From assembly GCA_003255065.1 (NCBI GenBank), contig QAOA01008029.1, positions 597,061-661,060 on the forward strand: DNA of 64,000 bases, read 5' to 3'. The notes under the pieces were generated by a model. The model was not told where the DNA came from. It did no database searches and saw only the letters and a program-made list of their open reading frames with translations. Source of the DNA: Cercis canadensis (taxonomy: Eukaryota > Streptophyta > Magnoliopsida > Fabales > Fabaceae). The translations under genes and the position numbers were made by a program. This document shows positions 12,274-23,982 of this stretch, one piece after another; the first letter of the stretch is position 1, and each line of letters starts with the position of its first letter.

Positions 12274-12339
12274 CTTTCCATTATTATTGTATTTCCTTGG
12301 CATTTGTAGTATCAGAAAATCAGGAAATCCAATACTTTC

Positions 12340-12345
12340 AATAAA
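12340..12345 (+). promoter_or_regulatory. Poly(A) signal of the P450 gene
   Basis: AATAAA (in aataaataaa) lies 67 bases after the stop codon, in an AT-rich 3' region. Confidence 0.5.
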
Positions 12346-12377
12346 TAAACTTTAGTATAAGACATTGTTGTAAGCTA

Positions 12378-12379
<2 letters not shown>

Positions 12380-12409
<30 letters not shown>
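12380..12409. repeat. (AT)n microsatellite
   Basis: An uninterrupted AT run of about 15 units downstream of the P450 gene. Confidence 0.9.
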
Positions 12410-12411
<2 letters not shown>

Positions 12412-12537
12412 TACATCAGGAGGCCAAAGGCGTACTCACGCCCTCGAACACACGCACACACACTCACTACTCATGCACCCAACTGCCGGAGCAAAGCCCC
12501 AGTGGCTACAATAGGTACCCCTTTCATCCTTTGTTGA

Positions 12538-13147
12538 ATCATACATAGGAGAACAGCCCCAAAATTTTTGAAAATTAAAAATTTTCCTTTGATTTTTAAT
12601 TCTTTTTTTCAAAATACATTTTTAATTCCCTAAAAAAATATAAAAAGTTCATATACATCTTTAGTAATAAAATTTTAGCCCCTCCAAAACATTTATGCTA
12701 GCTCCACCATTGAAGCCCATACTAACCAGAAAATTTTAGCCCCTTTACCTCTTTAGTTTNATCATACATAAGAGAATTATTAAGTCCACCACTCATCTCT
12801 CACCATTTTGACAAATATGGGTCTCTATTATATCTTAAGTCATTTGAAAATAAAATTTTGTGGGTCTAGTTACTTATAGCAGATTTGCAGATAACTAGAG
12901 CCCATTAGGGACGGAACCTTGTTACCCCTTGTGGGAGCAACAGCCCCAAAAATTTTGAAAATTAAAAATGTTCCTTTGATTTTTAATTCTTTTTTTAAAA
13001 ATGCATGTTTAATTCCCTAAAAAAATATAAAAAGTTCATATACATCTTTAGTAATAAAATTTTAGCCCCTCCAAAACATTTATGCTAGCTCCACCATTGA
13101 AGCCCATACTAACCAGAAAATTTTAGCCCCTTTACCTCTTTAATTTT
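12538..13147. repeat. Duplicated block across a single N, one copy with an extra insert
   Basis: The block 12538-12759 (atcatacata.gagaa... to ctttagttt) is followed by N at 12760 and then repeats as 12761-13147. The second copy carries about 165 extra bases after the first 16. Both copies share the cagccccaaaa, attaaaaa.ttcctttgattttt and tttatgctagctccaccatt blocks. The join at an N suggests two haplotype versions placed in series rather than a real duplication. Confidence 0.65.
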
Positions 13148-13394
13148 GCTTTAATTTTGTTTGTTTACCCAAGTTCTTGTCTTTTCCTATCTTCTCGTTG
13201 TTTGATTTATATTTCAAATTGGGCTTCTTCTTCCATCTAGTTTCATCTTGTTGTAGTAGTCCTTTTTTTTTTTTTTCATTTTTGGTGAAAATGGAATTAG
13301 ATTAAACAGAATAAGGCACAAGTCAACATGGTAAAAGAAGATCGCAGCAAAGCAACTCAAACAAACAAATACAAGAGCAAGATTAATCCTATGA

Positions 13395-13931
13395 CACTAT
13401 AGGAAATTTTCTGAATTTCAACAAAAAAAAATTTGTTGAAATTTTGCTAAATTGTATTGGAATTTAGAATTCAAACGAAAAAATTATGTTATTGGAGAAA
13501 CGGCTGATAAAATTACAAAATATCAATAAAAAAAATATTTTAAATATTTTTTTAAAAAAATTTCAAAAACTTTTTTTTTTAAATGGAATTTCCTATTTTT
13601 TTTAATTTTAAAAATAAATTTCTAAATAATATTTCTTAAAAATCAAAATATACCATTCACAAATATCTTTTTCATTAAATAATTTCTATAACATAAATAT
13701 TCATTTCACTAAATAATAATAATGTATTGAGTACAAAAGCTTAAATCTCAAATAACTACAACAAGTTTATCATCTACATAATTAGTCTTCAACATATTCA
13801 ACAAAACTAGATGTACAATATATATTCAAAAGTATAAATGCTTTGTGACTAATTCTTCTCCAACCTACAAAAAGCATTTAGAAGAAAATATTAGAAAGAA
13901 TTTAAGAGCATATAGTTGAAAAAAAAAAAAA
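13395..13931. mobile_element. Possible CACTA-like terminus
   Basis: The sequence cactataggaaattttctg begins a region with short inverted and repeated words (ttcaacaaaa / tttgttgaaattttg), as at CACTA (En/Spm) transposon ends. No matching tatagtg end was found beyond the gap, and no transposase is seen. The assignment is weak. Confidence 0.3.
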
Positions 13932-14689
13932 NNNNNNNNNNNNNNNNNNNNNNNNNNNNNNNNNNNNNNNNNNNNNNNNNNNNNNNNNNNNNNNNNNNNN
14001 NNNNNNNNNNNNNNNNNNNNNNNNNNNNNNNNNNNNNNNNNNNNNNNNNNNNNNNNNNNNNNNNNNNNNNNNNNNNNNNNNNNNNNNNNNNNNNNNNNNN
14101 NNNNNNNNNNNNNNNNNNNNNNNNNNNNNNNNNNNNNNNNNNNNNNNNNNNNNNNNNNNNNNNNNNNNNNNNNNNNNNNNNNNNNNNNNNNNNNNNNNNN
14201 NNNNNNNNNNNNNNNNNNNNNNNNNNNNNNNNNNNNNNNNNNNNNNNNNNNNNNNNNNNNNNNNNNNNNNNNNNNNNNNNNNNNNNNNNNNNNNNNNNNN
14301 NNNNNNNNNNNNNNNNNNNNNNNNNNNNNNNNNNNNNNNNNNNNNNNNNNNNNNNNNNNNNNNNNNNNNNNNNNNNNNNNNNNNNNNNNNNNNNNNNNNN
14401 NNNNNNNNNNNNNNNNNNNNNNNNNNNNNNNNNNNNNNNNNNNNNNNNNNNNNNNNNNNNNNNNNNNNNNNNNNNNNNNNNNNNNNNNNNNNNNNNNNNN
14501 NNNNNNNNNNNNNNNNNNNNNNNNNNNNNNNNNNNNNNNNNNNNNNNNNNNNNNNNNNNNNNNNNNNNNNNNNNNNNNNNNNNNNNNNNNNNNNNNNNNN
14601 NNNNNNNNNNNNNNNNNNNNNNNNNNNNNNNNNNNNNNNNNNNNNNNNNNNNNNNNNNNNNNNNNNNNNNNNNNNNNNNNNNNNNNNNN
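13932..14689. other. Assembly gap (758 N)
   Basis: An unbroken N run, flanked by a poly-A tract on the left and a poly-G tract on the right. Long open frames reported across such a run are meaningless. Confidence 0.99.
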
Positions 14690-14699
14690 GGGGGGGGGG

Positions 14700-17368
14700 G
14701 GAAGAGAGAAGAATAAATTGGAATTCAAGAAAAATTAAAAAAAAAAAATTAAATGCATTAGTGAAACGGTGCATTTCACTCAAAAAATAAATTTTTTAAA
14801 ATGCCAACGGAATATATGGTTGGAATTTTTTAAAAAACAAATTCTTTTTTTAAAAAAAATTCTTAAAAACTTAATTTTAAAAAAAAGTAAAACTTCTTTT
14901 TTGTCTCTGAAAAATGGGTCTACTAACTAGTTAGTCCTTCATTTAATTTTGTTGACAATTTCGTCCTTGATTTTAGCTTTCGTTTGCCAAAGCAGTCCTC
15001 TGGTAGGGTCCATTTGTCACACTTAACGGCAAATGTCACGTGGCACGTTAAATGATGATTTGTCTGTTAATTGATGAAGTGGCATGCTGACATGACATTT
15101 GTGGCTTCAGCTGGCATGAACGAACAAAACCTCGTCGTTTTACGAAGAAGAGACCACTTGGTGAAGTTGAAAATGGTGTCGCACTTACAGAACTGACAAG
15201 ACTTCCTTCCATCGCAACCTGGGGGGAGAGCTTCTGCAAATCTCCATTGTGAACCCTAAGCCCCATTGATGTGCGAAATCAGCATACCCAGTGAACGATT
15301 TCACTTGCTCAGTCTTTGAATCGGTGTTTTCCCTATCTGAGTTCCTCAATTGGTGGTGTCCTTGTCCATTGCGAGCTGTAATCGCAAGTTCCCCATTTTC
15401 GAACCCTAAGCCCCCAAGCACTGAAGTGGAAGGAGAGAGACGCGGTCTGAAAGGAAGGAAACAAACCCGAAGCCACAGGTGAGGTTTTCCAAACTCTTGT
15501 ATGTCTCCCTTTAAGATGAATCACTGGAATTGTTGTATGAACTTTGATTTTGGGACAATAGCAAAATTGAAAATGCTCATATAATCAGAACTATTAATTG
15601 ATAGATTGCCAATGTTTTTCTTAGAATTGAGTTTTAATCCTTTAAATTTAAGTTGTTTTCACTCTATTTTTCTATTTAGCATACTTCAATGTACAGGGTA
15701 TGAGGATCTGTAATTACTTAATTGGATCAAAAGCAAGTTGTATAAGTAGATAGTGACTGCTTGGGTTATTGCATAATGCTTGAGGAAGCATAATTGCTTA
15801 GGTAATATATGATTGGAAATCTATCCTGTTGATCAAAGGATATGTTCCTCGGGTGGAAAAAGCATACAATATCCTTCTGTCAAGTAAATTAGTATAGTTA
15901 TTCAATGTGATCATTCCCCATCAAGAGGCTGTTTATAAGTCAAGAGAATGAACCTTATATGCTGCAATACATTGGTAGTGTGAAAACGCTGCATGTTCAT
16001 CTGCTCAAACTAAATATCATTTCTCGTCAAATGGATTATACTTGTCTTGTAATTGTTAAGATATGCTCAATAAATGCCAATCCACATAGAATCTTAAATA
16101 TGTAATACGGGATATATTTAAACCGATCATAAAGGCATGCGTTACTTTTGTCATTCTTGGAGAATATCCATTGAGGGATATTTTGTTTATAAGTTCACCA
16201 TTAGATGTACTGTTTGCATTTAAAAGGAAGTTTAAAAAATACTACGTGAAGAACCATGCATCAATGTTGAAGGAGGTCCATTTTGTTTTGAGTTATGTTA
16301 TTGCTGACTATGAAAGGAATATTTTTGATTACTTTGCATTTCCCATTGGTTATGTGGTATTGACTTCTTCTATTACTTTTGCCTATAACATAAGGATGTT
16401 GAACATATTGGATACCGAATGAGCATTTTCTTTTCTTAGTATTTCCTTTTCTTTTTGGTGCTTAACTTACTTGTATTACTTTGTATGGGTGTCGATACAT
16501 GCTATATAGGTGATTATATCTATAGTCTTCTCTACATTTTACCCTCCTGCAATTAGAGGGAAGTCTCTGCTTTCTCATTTTGGAGATTTTCTGGTTTATA
16601 GGTGAAGTTGTAGTTCCAAAATTTGGCTCAAGAAAGGTTCTTCATACATGTAAAGTGGTGGAAGAATGACTTTATAGATATTTTGCTTGCTATTCTGAAA
16701 CAGTTCACTTAGCATAAGCATTGTGATATTTTCTAGTTTATTTCAGTGATAGAATGATTTACAGGTACTCAGAAGTATTGGGCTGAGCACCATGTATCTG
16801 TAGTGTAGCAAAAGACTTGAGCCCAAGCAAGCAAGATAAGGCCATGAACTCAGAATTATGTAATTTTTTTTTTTCCTTATAGTTTCCCTAATGGGGACAC
16901 TCTTAACATAAGAGTGGAATATGGATTTCTGTTGCCATAGTTTCAGAAGTAAAATTTCATAAGTTTTGTCCAAACAGTTCTAAATACAAATTATATCTTC
17001 GAAATGATTGACTTGCTGTATAGAAACCATATGAATCTTATATTCTGCTGCATCATTGAATGCATTTTTTAGGAGTTGCAGTAGTGGGGAGAACAAATAT
17101 TGGGTACTAAAATGAACTGTATAAATATTCCCTACCAACAACATTATCAAAATGCTATTTTGAAAATCTGGTAAATGTTATTCTGCTTTACTATGTGATG
17201 TTTGTCAACCACAATTAACCTAGCTAAAGCATATATGTTAATAGGTAATTTTGTTGTACTTGGACATCAAAGGTATTGCTAAAATACTCGTTGAGGAGGA
17301 AGGAGTTCCTAAACGACGTTCTATGATTATTGATGGTGAACCATTCACGCCGACAATCCATGGACAAC
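14700..17368. other. Region upstream of the GRF gene, no supported exon
   Basis: At 15200-15480 there is a GC-richer stretch with the word gaaccctaag twice (15251 and 15400) and a possible splice donor cacag|gtgagg at 15478. It could be a non-coding first exon of the GRF gene. From 15500 to 17250 only AT-rich sequence without a recognised domain is seen. At 17262-17370 a frame runs DIKGIAKILVEEEG followed by PKRRSMIIDGEPF before a stop, and I do not recognise it. Confidence 0.4.
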
Positions 17369-17770
17369 ATGTCTAGAGGAAGGTAGCTCCAGTGGGTCAA
17401 GCTTCATTAGCGGGGCGTATCCCATATCCCACCAGAACACCCCTTATGTATGTGGTTGTAACAAAAGGGTGGTAATGTTGATTTCAAAGACAAAGGAGAA
17501 CCCAAATCGCCTATTTTGGCGTTGTCCATGTTACAAGGTTTGAGGGAAATATAATATCAATTTACCTAGATAGTCAACTTATCAAGAATGTCAGCTATAG
17601 TTCTCAATTTCAATTTTTATCAAGTTTAACATCTTTATATGCAGAATGAAGACTTATATTGTGAATTATTTCAATGGGTCAAGAACTTTGAAGGGGAGCT
17701 TCGAAGAACTCCAGAGTCCTACATAACAAATGAGAAAAAGGTGTTGAAGATGCAGAAGAAAATAAATAAG
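17369..17770 (+). pseudogene. GRF-type zinc-finger gene, frameshifted and cut by a retroelement
   Basis: An ATG (17369) starts MSRG; one base later the reading must shift to give SSSGSSFISGAYPISHQN and then the GRF zinc finger: C-G-C-N, VVMLISKTKENPNRLFWRCP, Cys. Exon 1 ends at 17537 (aag|gtttga) and exon 2 starts at 17645 after tatgcag, continuing in phase with NEDLYCELFQWVKNFEGEL and a Lys-rich tail. C-x-C, FW-x-C-P and a final C-x-x-F-x-W are the hallmarks of GRF fingers, which bind single-stranded nucleic acid in enzymes such as APE2, TOP3A and NEIL3; many plant copies are short proteins of unknown function. The coding frame ends at the exact first base of an LTR (17771), which supplies an immediate TGA. 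The 3' part of the gene is not recognised beyond the element. Confidence 0.6.
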
Positions 17771-18036
17771 TGTTGATGACTAGCATCTGAGGGACCTGCA
17801 CGGGGAGAAGTACGGTTAGGGGTCGCCGGAGCCAAAGCTCCGGCTCCTCCTCCGACGCTCAAGTTAGAGATGTCTCTCGAGAGGGAGAGAGCCGGTCAAG
17901 TCTCTAGAGAGTGTCCCGCTCGTCAAATGAATTAAAGTCTCTTAAGTGAGTTAGAGGGGGAGAAGGAATACCTTGAGCAAGGGCATTTATGTCCTTTTAT
18001 TGTAGCAGGGGTAGTGGTTTTATCTAGATATCATCA
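17771..18036 (-). repeat. 3' LTR of the Gypsy-type element
   Basis: On the minus strand it begins tgatgatatc and ends gtcatcaaca. It shares long identical blocks with 23740-23982 (for example gagatgtctctcgagaggga), with scattered substitutions elsewhere, so the insertion is not very recent. Confidence 0.75.
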
Positions 18037-18055
18037 CTTGCCCCCCAGTCCAAAG
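18037..18055 (-). other. Polypurine-like tract
   Basis: On the minus strand ggactggggggcaag stands immediately before the 3' LTR, the expected position of the plus-strand primer of an LTR element. Confidence 0.5.
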
Positions 18056-18521
18056 ACTTGAGCGAGTTAAGGCATTGAGACTGAAGTTTAAGCCCAATAA
18101 AGTAAGCATTTGATGGTCTTTGGAGACATGTTAGGCAGTAAAACATATAGTTTGGTAAGTAAACTTTTTCAATTCTGTCTAGTTGTCAATTTGTGTTGCA
18201 ATAGAAAATGCAATTGTAGGCATTCCATGTCAGTAATAACACTTTAATAATTAAGCAAGTAACAAGGAATAAGAGCTAATGTGTTAGCTATAGAGTAGAA
18301 TTTAGTCATGCCATCAAGTAGCAACATCATTTGCAAATTAGATTGTATATGTAGACATGAGATGTTTTGTAAGATTTTTAGAGGCCATGGCATTAAACAA
18401 GAAAGATTTGCTAGGGACCCTTATCTTACCAATCAAGAGAAGTGTCTGCTGAAAGTTTGCATCCACAGTTTGGTTCATCATTGCTCCTTCCACGCTAGCA
18501 ATTACGGGACCATGGGGCCTA

Positions 18522-18757
18522 ATGGCTCTGCCATGTCCCGATTTAACATTCTATGGACGGTTTGGGGCTGCGGGTGCTTCATGGCTCTGCCACACCCCGA
18601 CTTAATGTCCTATGGACGGTTCGGGGCTGCAGGGACTTTATGGCTCTACCACATCCCGGCTTAACTTCCTATGGACAGTTCGGGGCTGCGGGGGCCTTAT
18701 GGCTCTGCCGCACCCCGGCTTAACGTCCTATGGACGGTTGGAGGACTTGGGGGCCAA
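18522..18757. repeat. 59-bp minisatellite, four units
   Basis: Units start at 18522, 18581, 18640 and 18699, an exact 59-bp period. Each runs atggctctgcc, a C-rich cccc block, taa.tcctatggac and ggt.cggggctgcgg. It is GC-rich compared with the surrounding DNA and lies within the Gypsy-type element. The period is not a multiple of three, so it does not encode a protein repeat. Confidence 0.85.
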
Positions 18758-19007
18758 AACTTGTCTCATGGTGTAGCCAAGCCCTTGTTTTACATTTTCT
18801 TGACGGTCTTTGGCAAGTCAGATTGAGGGGCTGGAGTGTCATCACAGCACTGCCAGGTCTGTGTTTAGAGTCCTCTGCAGAAATTGACTAAGTTCTTTAT
18901 AATTCCGGCAGTGAATGAAATGTGTCAGTAAATGAAATTTTAAGTATCAGTCTTTGATATATTGAGAGAATAAGCACATGAGCACTTTTAGCACTTTATG
19001 TGGTTGA

Positions 19008-19550
19008 ACATATAGGAGTTAATCATAATTCTCTTTGTAGTGCTTGCATGTACCTGTATTTAGCATAAGTTATGTTTGCATCTCTAGCAGCCTAGTCTTA
19101 TTGAATGGTAGCAGGCATGACGTGAATGCAGTAGTAAAAAACTGCTCCAAAACAAAAGTGAAATTAATTGTAAACAAGTTGAGCTCTATTGGAAAAGAAA
19201 TTGTTTGAGTAGTTAAAGGGTGCGAGCATGCATTTGATGTAGTTGTGATCTTGAAAGGACCAACGTTGTATGCACATANACATATAGGAGTTAAGCATAA
19301 TTCTCTTTGTAGTGCTTGCATGTACCTGTATTTAGCATAAGTTATGTTTGCATCTCTAGCAGCCTAGTCTTATTGAATGGTAGTAGGCATGACGTGAATG
19401 CAGTAGTAAAAAACTGCTCCAAAACAAAAGTGAAATTAATTGTAAACAAGTTGAGCTCTATTGGAAAAGAAATTGTTTGAGTAGTTAAAGGGTGCGAGCA
19501 TGCATTTGATGTAGTTGTGATCTTGAAAGGACCAACGTTGTATGCACATA
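19008..19550. repeat. 271-bp block repeated across a single N
   Basis: 19008-19278 and 19280-19550 are the same 271 bases apart from a couple of substitutions (for example ttaatcataa/ttaagcataa), and the two copies meet at the N at 19279. This is probably an assembly overlap left unmerged. Confidence 0.85.
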
Positions 19551-20095
19551 AAAAGGACATATGCTATGTAACAGAATGTTGACAATACTGCAGTCAATCT
19601 TGATAGATGAGGAGTTTCAGAGCTTGCAATTAATATGAGCAGGGGCCAATAAGTGGATATGCCTCTTATGCTCCACCAAAAACTTTAAATGACAGGTCTT
19701 GCTTATAAAACCAGATTTTATGCTGAGTTAAACTTAAATTGCAATCATATGCATATATGTGTTCTCATCACTAGCATATTTTTAGTCAAACATAGCATGT
19801 CATGTTGCACACTTCTATTCCAACCTTGTGACTTTACTAGCACGTGCTAAGTAACTAGAAACGAGTATGCTGAAGATGGCTAGGATTGCAAATGGCTACA
19901 TGCACATTCAAGAGCAATTATTGATGTTGCCAAGCACAAATGGTTTAGTGGTCTGGTTACTAGAACAGGTACAGTTATCTCAGTAGCAGCTCACGAGCAA
20001 TTTAAATGCATAGTTCAGATTCATGCTGAGGGATAGTGCATGAAGGGATATGAATCCACAAGCTCGCTAAAGCATAGATGTTCTAGTGATCAAGA

Positions 20096-20602
20096 ATTTT
20101 GTAGCATTCCCTCAATCATTACTAAAAATATATATAAAGTGAAAGACTCGAAATAGTAAAACAGTATGCTGCTATCTCTTACTTCCCTTCAAACATTCTA
20201 ATATGGTGAGGGAGCTAATAGCTTTCCTTGTGGCCTCTTTCAAAGAGGTGCCCATGTTTAAAATGAAAGGAAGTGCATTATTTGGATTTTAACCACTTTA
20301 GACTATAAAGCATGTCAGCTAGATAATTTTTGAAATGCATAGGTATAANATTTTGTAGCATTCCCTCGATCATTACTAAAAATATATATAAAGTGAAAGA
20401 CTCAAAATAGTAAAACAGTATGCTGCTATCTCCTACTTCCCTTCAAACATTCTAATATGGTGAGGGAGCTAATAGCTTTCCTTGTGGCCTCTTTCAAAGA
20501 GGTGCCCATGTTTAAAATGAATGGAAGTGCATTATTTGGATTTTAACCACTTTAGACTATAAAGCATGTCAGCTAGATAATTTTTGAAATGCATAGGTAT
20601 AA
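20096..20602. repeat. 253-bp block repeated across a single N
   Basis: 20096-20348 and 20350-20602 have equal length and differ at about four positions. They are separated only by the N at 20349. Confidence 0.85.
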
Positions 20603-23600
20603 CAGATCTCATGAGCATATATGTATGCAAGACCAATCTTCAATATGTAGGTGCATGCTGGAAAAGTAATGAGATATAAGTGTTAGCCTATGCAATTAGC
20701 TAAATGGTGTGGTCACCATGTCTACCTATTCCCAATTTTAGGCATTGAACAGGATAGATAGTAAATTCACCATGTATTTAAATCGAGCATTTTGCAGCAG
20801 TAAGTACTTCAGGCATCCCTCAAACCTAGCAGTTCTCAACTAGCATTCTTGGTTTTATCCAAGAGCTGTGCGTAATGCACATGAAGTGGTTGGTTCGCAA
20901 TTTAGCCATGCGGACTTTCTAGGCATGCTGCAGCATAGATAATGTGAGATGGTGTGCAAGAGATAGCTAAATAGATAAAAATTAGAACAATGTTCATATA
21001 GCAAACTGGGCTATTTTTCACATCTTTCCCTTGTTGGCTGGTTATATAGTTCATAGCAATTCAAGGAGAAAGTAAACTGTGCGAGCACAGGATATATCAG
21101 AAAAAAATTTCCTTTAGTGGCTGCCATGGTTGTTGAGTGAGAATAAATGAAGCTCTAAATAAATCACATGCTAAACAGAGCATTTAAATTAATGCACATA
21201 GCCATTCTACTGTTTTCATGCTCCGCAAGGAGTTTTACAGCTATTGCTACTAGTTTTCCTGTCATCCTATATAGCATTTGCAATTATATATATGCTTTGT
21301 GATCAGAGAATGTCATATGCGTGTGTATTGCTCAAAATGATAAAAAGTGCTGCTATCTCTTTGCAGGAGATATGAAAATCAATAACCGGTGCGCAGGCTT
21401 CTGCAGTCATATGCATGCTGCAGTATGCTCAAGGCATTTACAAATTTTTCAAAACAAGGAAGGAAGCCAATAATGTGGAGTTCGAGTATTTAGAAATATA
21501 GAACTTGTTGGTTGGATAATCTTGAAATGGCACGATGATAATATGCATGCCACATATCTCTGTAAGTATTTGTTCTCCACATGGGGGTAAGTGTGTTTCA
21601 ACTTGGAAAATCTAGATCACATGCGAAATATGCAAATAGCATGCCTTGCATTTTTATTTTTTTTATGCAGCAATGGATCAAAGAGTATGGTATCTCCAAC
21701 ATTCCTCATGTTTTATAAAGTTCTCCCAATGCTTGCTATGCACACTAATATGATGATCAATTTTTAAATATCATGGTACTGATCAGTGCTATAGTCATGC
21801 CTTGCATCAGAATGAATGTGCAGGTATTCAGACATTTTGTCAAACAGTTAGCATGCATGTTTGATTTTTCAAGTTTCAAGCTCCAAATTTGTTTGAACCT
21901 CTGGTTATTAGTATGACAAAGTAGGCACAGTCCCACAACATGTTAAGCACATATCAGAGTTTCATGCTAGAATGATGGTAGCAGCAATCTTTCATTCAAA
22001 CAATGAAGTGGATGTCATGCAATGAAGCCTAATAACATTTCTCCATAAATGCAGGGACTCACAAAAAACTGTGGAAGTTTTGCAATATTTCATTTATATA
22101 TATAGATGCCAAAGCAGAATCCATATATCTAGTTCAAAATGTGTTTGGTACTGGGAACTCATATTCTTGAGTAGTTATGCACAGAAAAAGCTTTTTTGCT
22201 CTAGAAATTTTTGCCTGAAGGCCTTTATATGGCTGAACTACGTATGAGTAAACAAACAATTGTATATGTGAGCTGAACATGGTGATGCAGAGTGGTTAAA
22301 AAGTTTTTGTGCCACAAATGCAAATAGAGGTTGGAAAAGTGTCCTCCTACTTTCCTGTCGCAGAGGATTTAAAAGAAACCGGAAGATAAATGTAATAGAA
22401 CTCATTGCATATGCATTTCAGTCTTTTAGGAATTTTTCTGCACCATGCAGATATAAGCAACACCTTAGGCATTTTCAAAGAAAAATCATTTGAGACCAAA
22501 TCCTAGCATTTTTGAAGGAAAGGAAGGCCAAGAACCTTAATTTTGATGTGGTAAATGGAGATAAGGAGTAGTTTCTGTGCATGAAAGAAGCATGGATATT
22601 GCATAAGTGTGGTGAGGGTTATGTGAAGGATTTCAATTGTCACAAAATTCATTGGAAGAAGATTGCGCAACTACAAGTCACAAGAATCCGGTTCAGTCCC
22701 TCCTGTATTTGGAAATAAAACTTTGTGTGTCTTTATGCACATGTCGGGCTATACCAATATGTTATATAGCAGGGTGAAAACAAGCTCATGCTCATAGTTT
22801 ATAGTTGTTAATGACCTTGTTCAATGTGTAATGAAGCTTGGAAGCCAGTAACAAGTTGCAGAATAAAATTTTATTGTAGGAGCAGAGAATGAGCATAGAT
22901 ATGTCTATGCAGCATTGAACATGATGTGTCAAATTTCCTGTTTTGAATCAAGTAGGTAGGTAGCCTTTGTACATAGTTTATTAAAAATAGGCAGTAAGCC
23001 AGGATATTTAAAGCATTTGTAATGTGGTTGTACATCTGTACTCCTTATGTATTTGGCAGATGTAATGCATGTTATGCTCAGAGTCTCTGTAGCAATTCAA
23101 AGACTAATTCTAGTAGATATCAATATGCATAAGTAGGTAACTACATGTATTCGGTCATGTCAAAACTTACAAACATCGTATTTTCATTGACAAGATTCTC
23201 CATCATGCAAACTTAGATAAGCATGTTTGAGTCATTTAACTCCTGAAAATAATTGATTTCCAGTCACATAATTCATTGAATATTTTTGATCAAACACCTT
23301 ATGGGCGAGCCTAGGTCTATATGATGTCAGTAGCACACCAAACTAGCTAATGCCCTCAGTGTATTCCAAACCAAAAATCCAACAACATTTATCGTCAAAG
23401 TAATGAACATGAAAGTAGATTAAAAGTGACCTTGTGAGCTAAGAAAATTGATCAACCAGAGCAAATCCCTATAAAGTGATTAATAGGCACTAACAATTCA
23501 AATATACATATTAACTCAAACTTGCAGAGTAACATATAATAGATATCTCAAAGTATTCTAATTTTAAGAGAAAAGGTATCACAATCGCTATCTTGGAAAT

Positions 23601-23719
23601 TGATTGAAAGTGGTGATCGAAGCAAGATCTGATTTCTCATAGCCATTGATGTCGAGAGAAGTCGATTTCCGATGAGAACACCAGCCATTGGATTTGGTGA
23701 TAACGGGAACTCAATATCA

Positions 23720-23739
23720 GTTCCCACAGATGACGCCAA
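23720..23739 (-). other. Primer-binding site
   Basis: Directly adjoining the LTR on the minus strand is ttggcgtcatctgtgggaac. It is one or two changes from the TTGGCGCCGTCTGTGGGAA form common in plant Tat/Athila-type Gypsy elements. Confidence 0.55.
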
Positions 23740-23982
23740 TGTTGATGACTAGCATCTGAGGGACCTGCACAGGTAGAAGTACGATCAGGGGACGCCGGAG
23801 CCAGAGCTCCGGCGCCTCCTCCGACGCTCAAGTTAGAGATGTCTCTCGAGAGGGAGAGAGCCGGTCAGGTCTCTAGAGAGAGTGTCCCGGTCGTCAAATG
23901 AATTGAAGTGTCTTAAGTGAGTTAGAGGGGGAGAAGGAATACCTTGAGCAAGGGCATTTATGTCCTTTTATTGTAGCAGGGG
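23740..23982 (-). repeat. 5' LTR of the Gypsy-type element, outer end truncated
   Basis: This is the copy next to the primer-binding site (about 23715-23739). It matches the left LTR up to gtagcagggg and then diverges into a second copy of a gagaaggaatacc motif, which suggests a local deletion or recombination. Confidence 0.7.

Larger units (their letters stand above)
17771..23982 (-). mobile_element. Gypsy-type LTR element without visible gag-pol (LARD-like)
   Basis: Two direct repeats of about 245-265 bp (17771-18036 and 23740-23982) bound 5.7 kb. On the minus strand the right repeat is followed directly by ttggcgtcatctgtgggaac, resembling the TTGGCGCCGTCTGTGGGAA primer-binding region of Tat/Athila-type Gypsy elements. 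The left repeat is preceded by a polypurine-like tract (actggggggcaag). The element therefore lies on the minus strand. The interior shows no protease, reverse transcriptase, RNase H or integrase motifs in any frame, only short frames such as 23548-23739 (minus) just after the primer site. This is the structure of a large retrotransposon derivative mobilised in trans. About 23 bp of the outer end of the 5' LTR are missing at 23982, so no target duplication can be read. Confidence 0.65.

Noticed and set aside
13865..14783. Long open frames across the N run
   Set aside because: They consist of unknown bases; nothing can be read.
18308..18664. 118-codon frame in the Gypsy-type element
   Set aside because: Its C-terminal part is a 59-bp minisatellite that is not a multiple of three. 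No domain was seen.
18522..18757. Regularly spaced repeats as a CRISPR-like array
   Set aside because: The units are contiguous with no unique spacers, and the window is from a plant nucleus.
19070..19560. Two nearly identical minus-strand ORFs
   Set aside because: They are the same sequence on both sides of a single N and are best explained by assembly duplication; no domain was seen.
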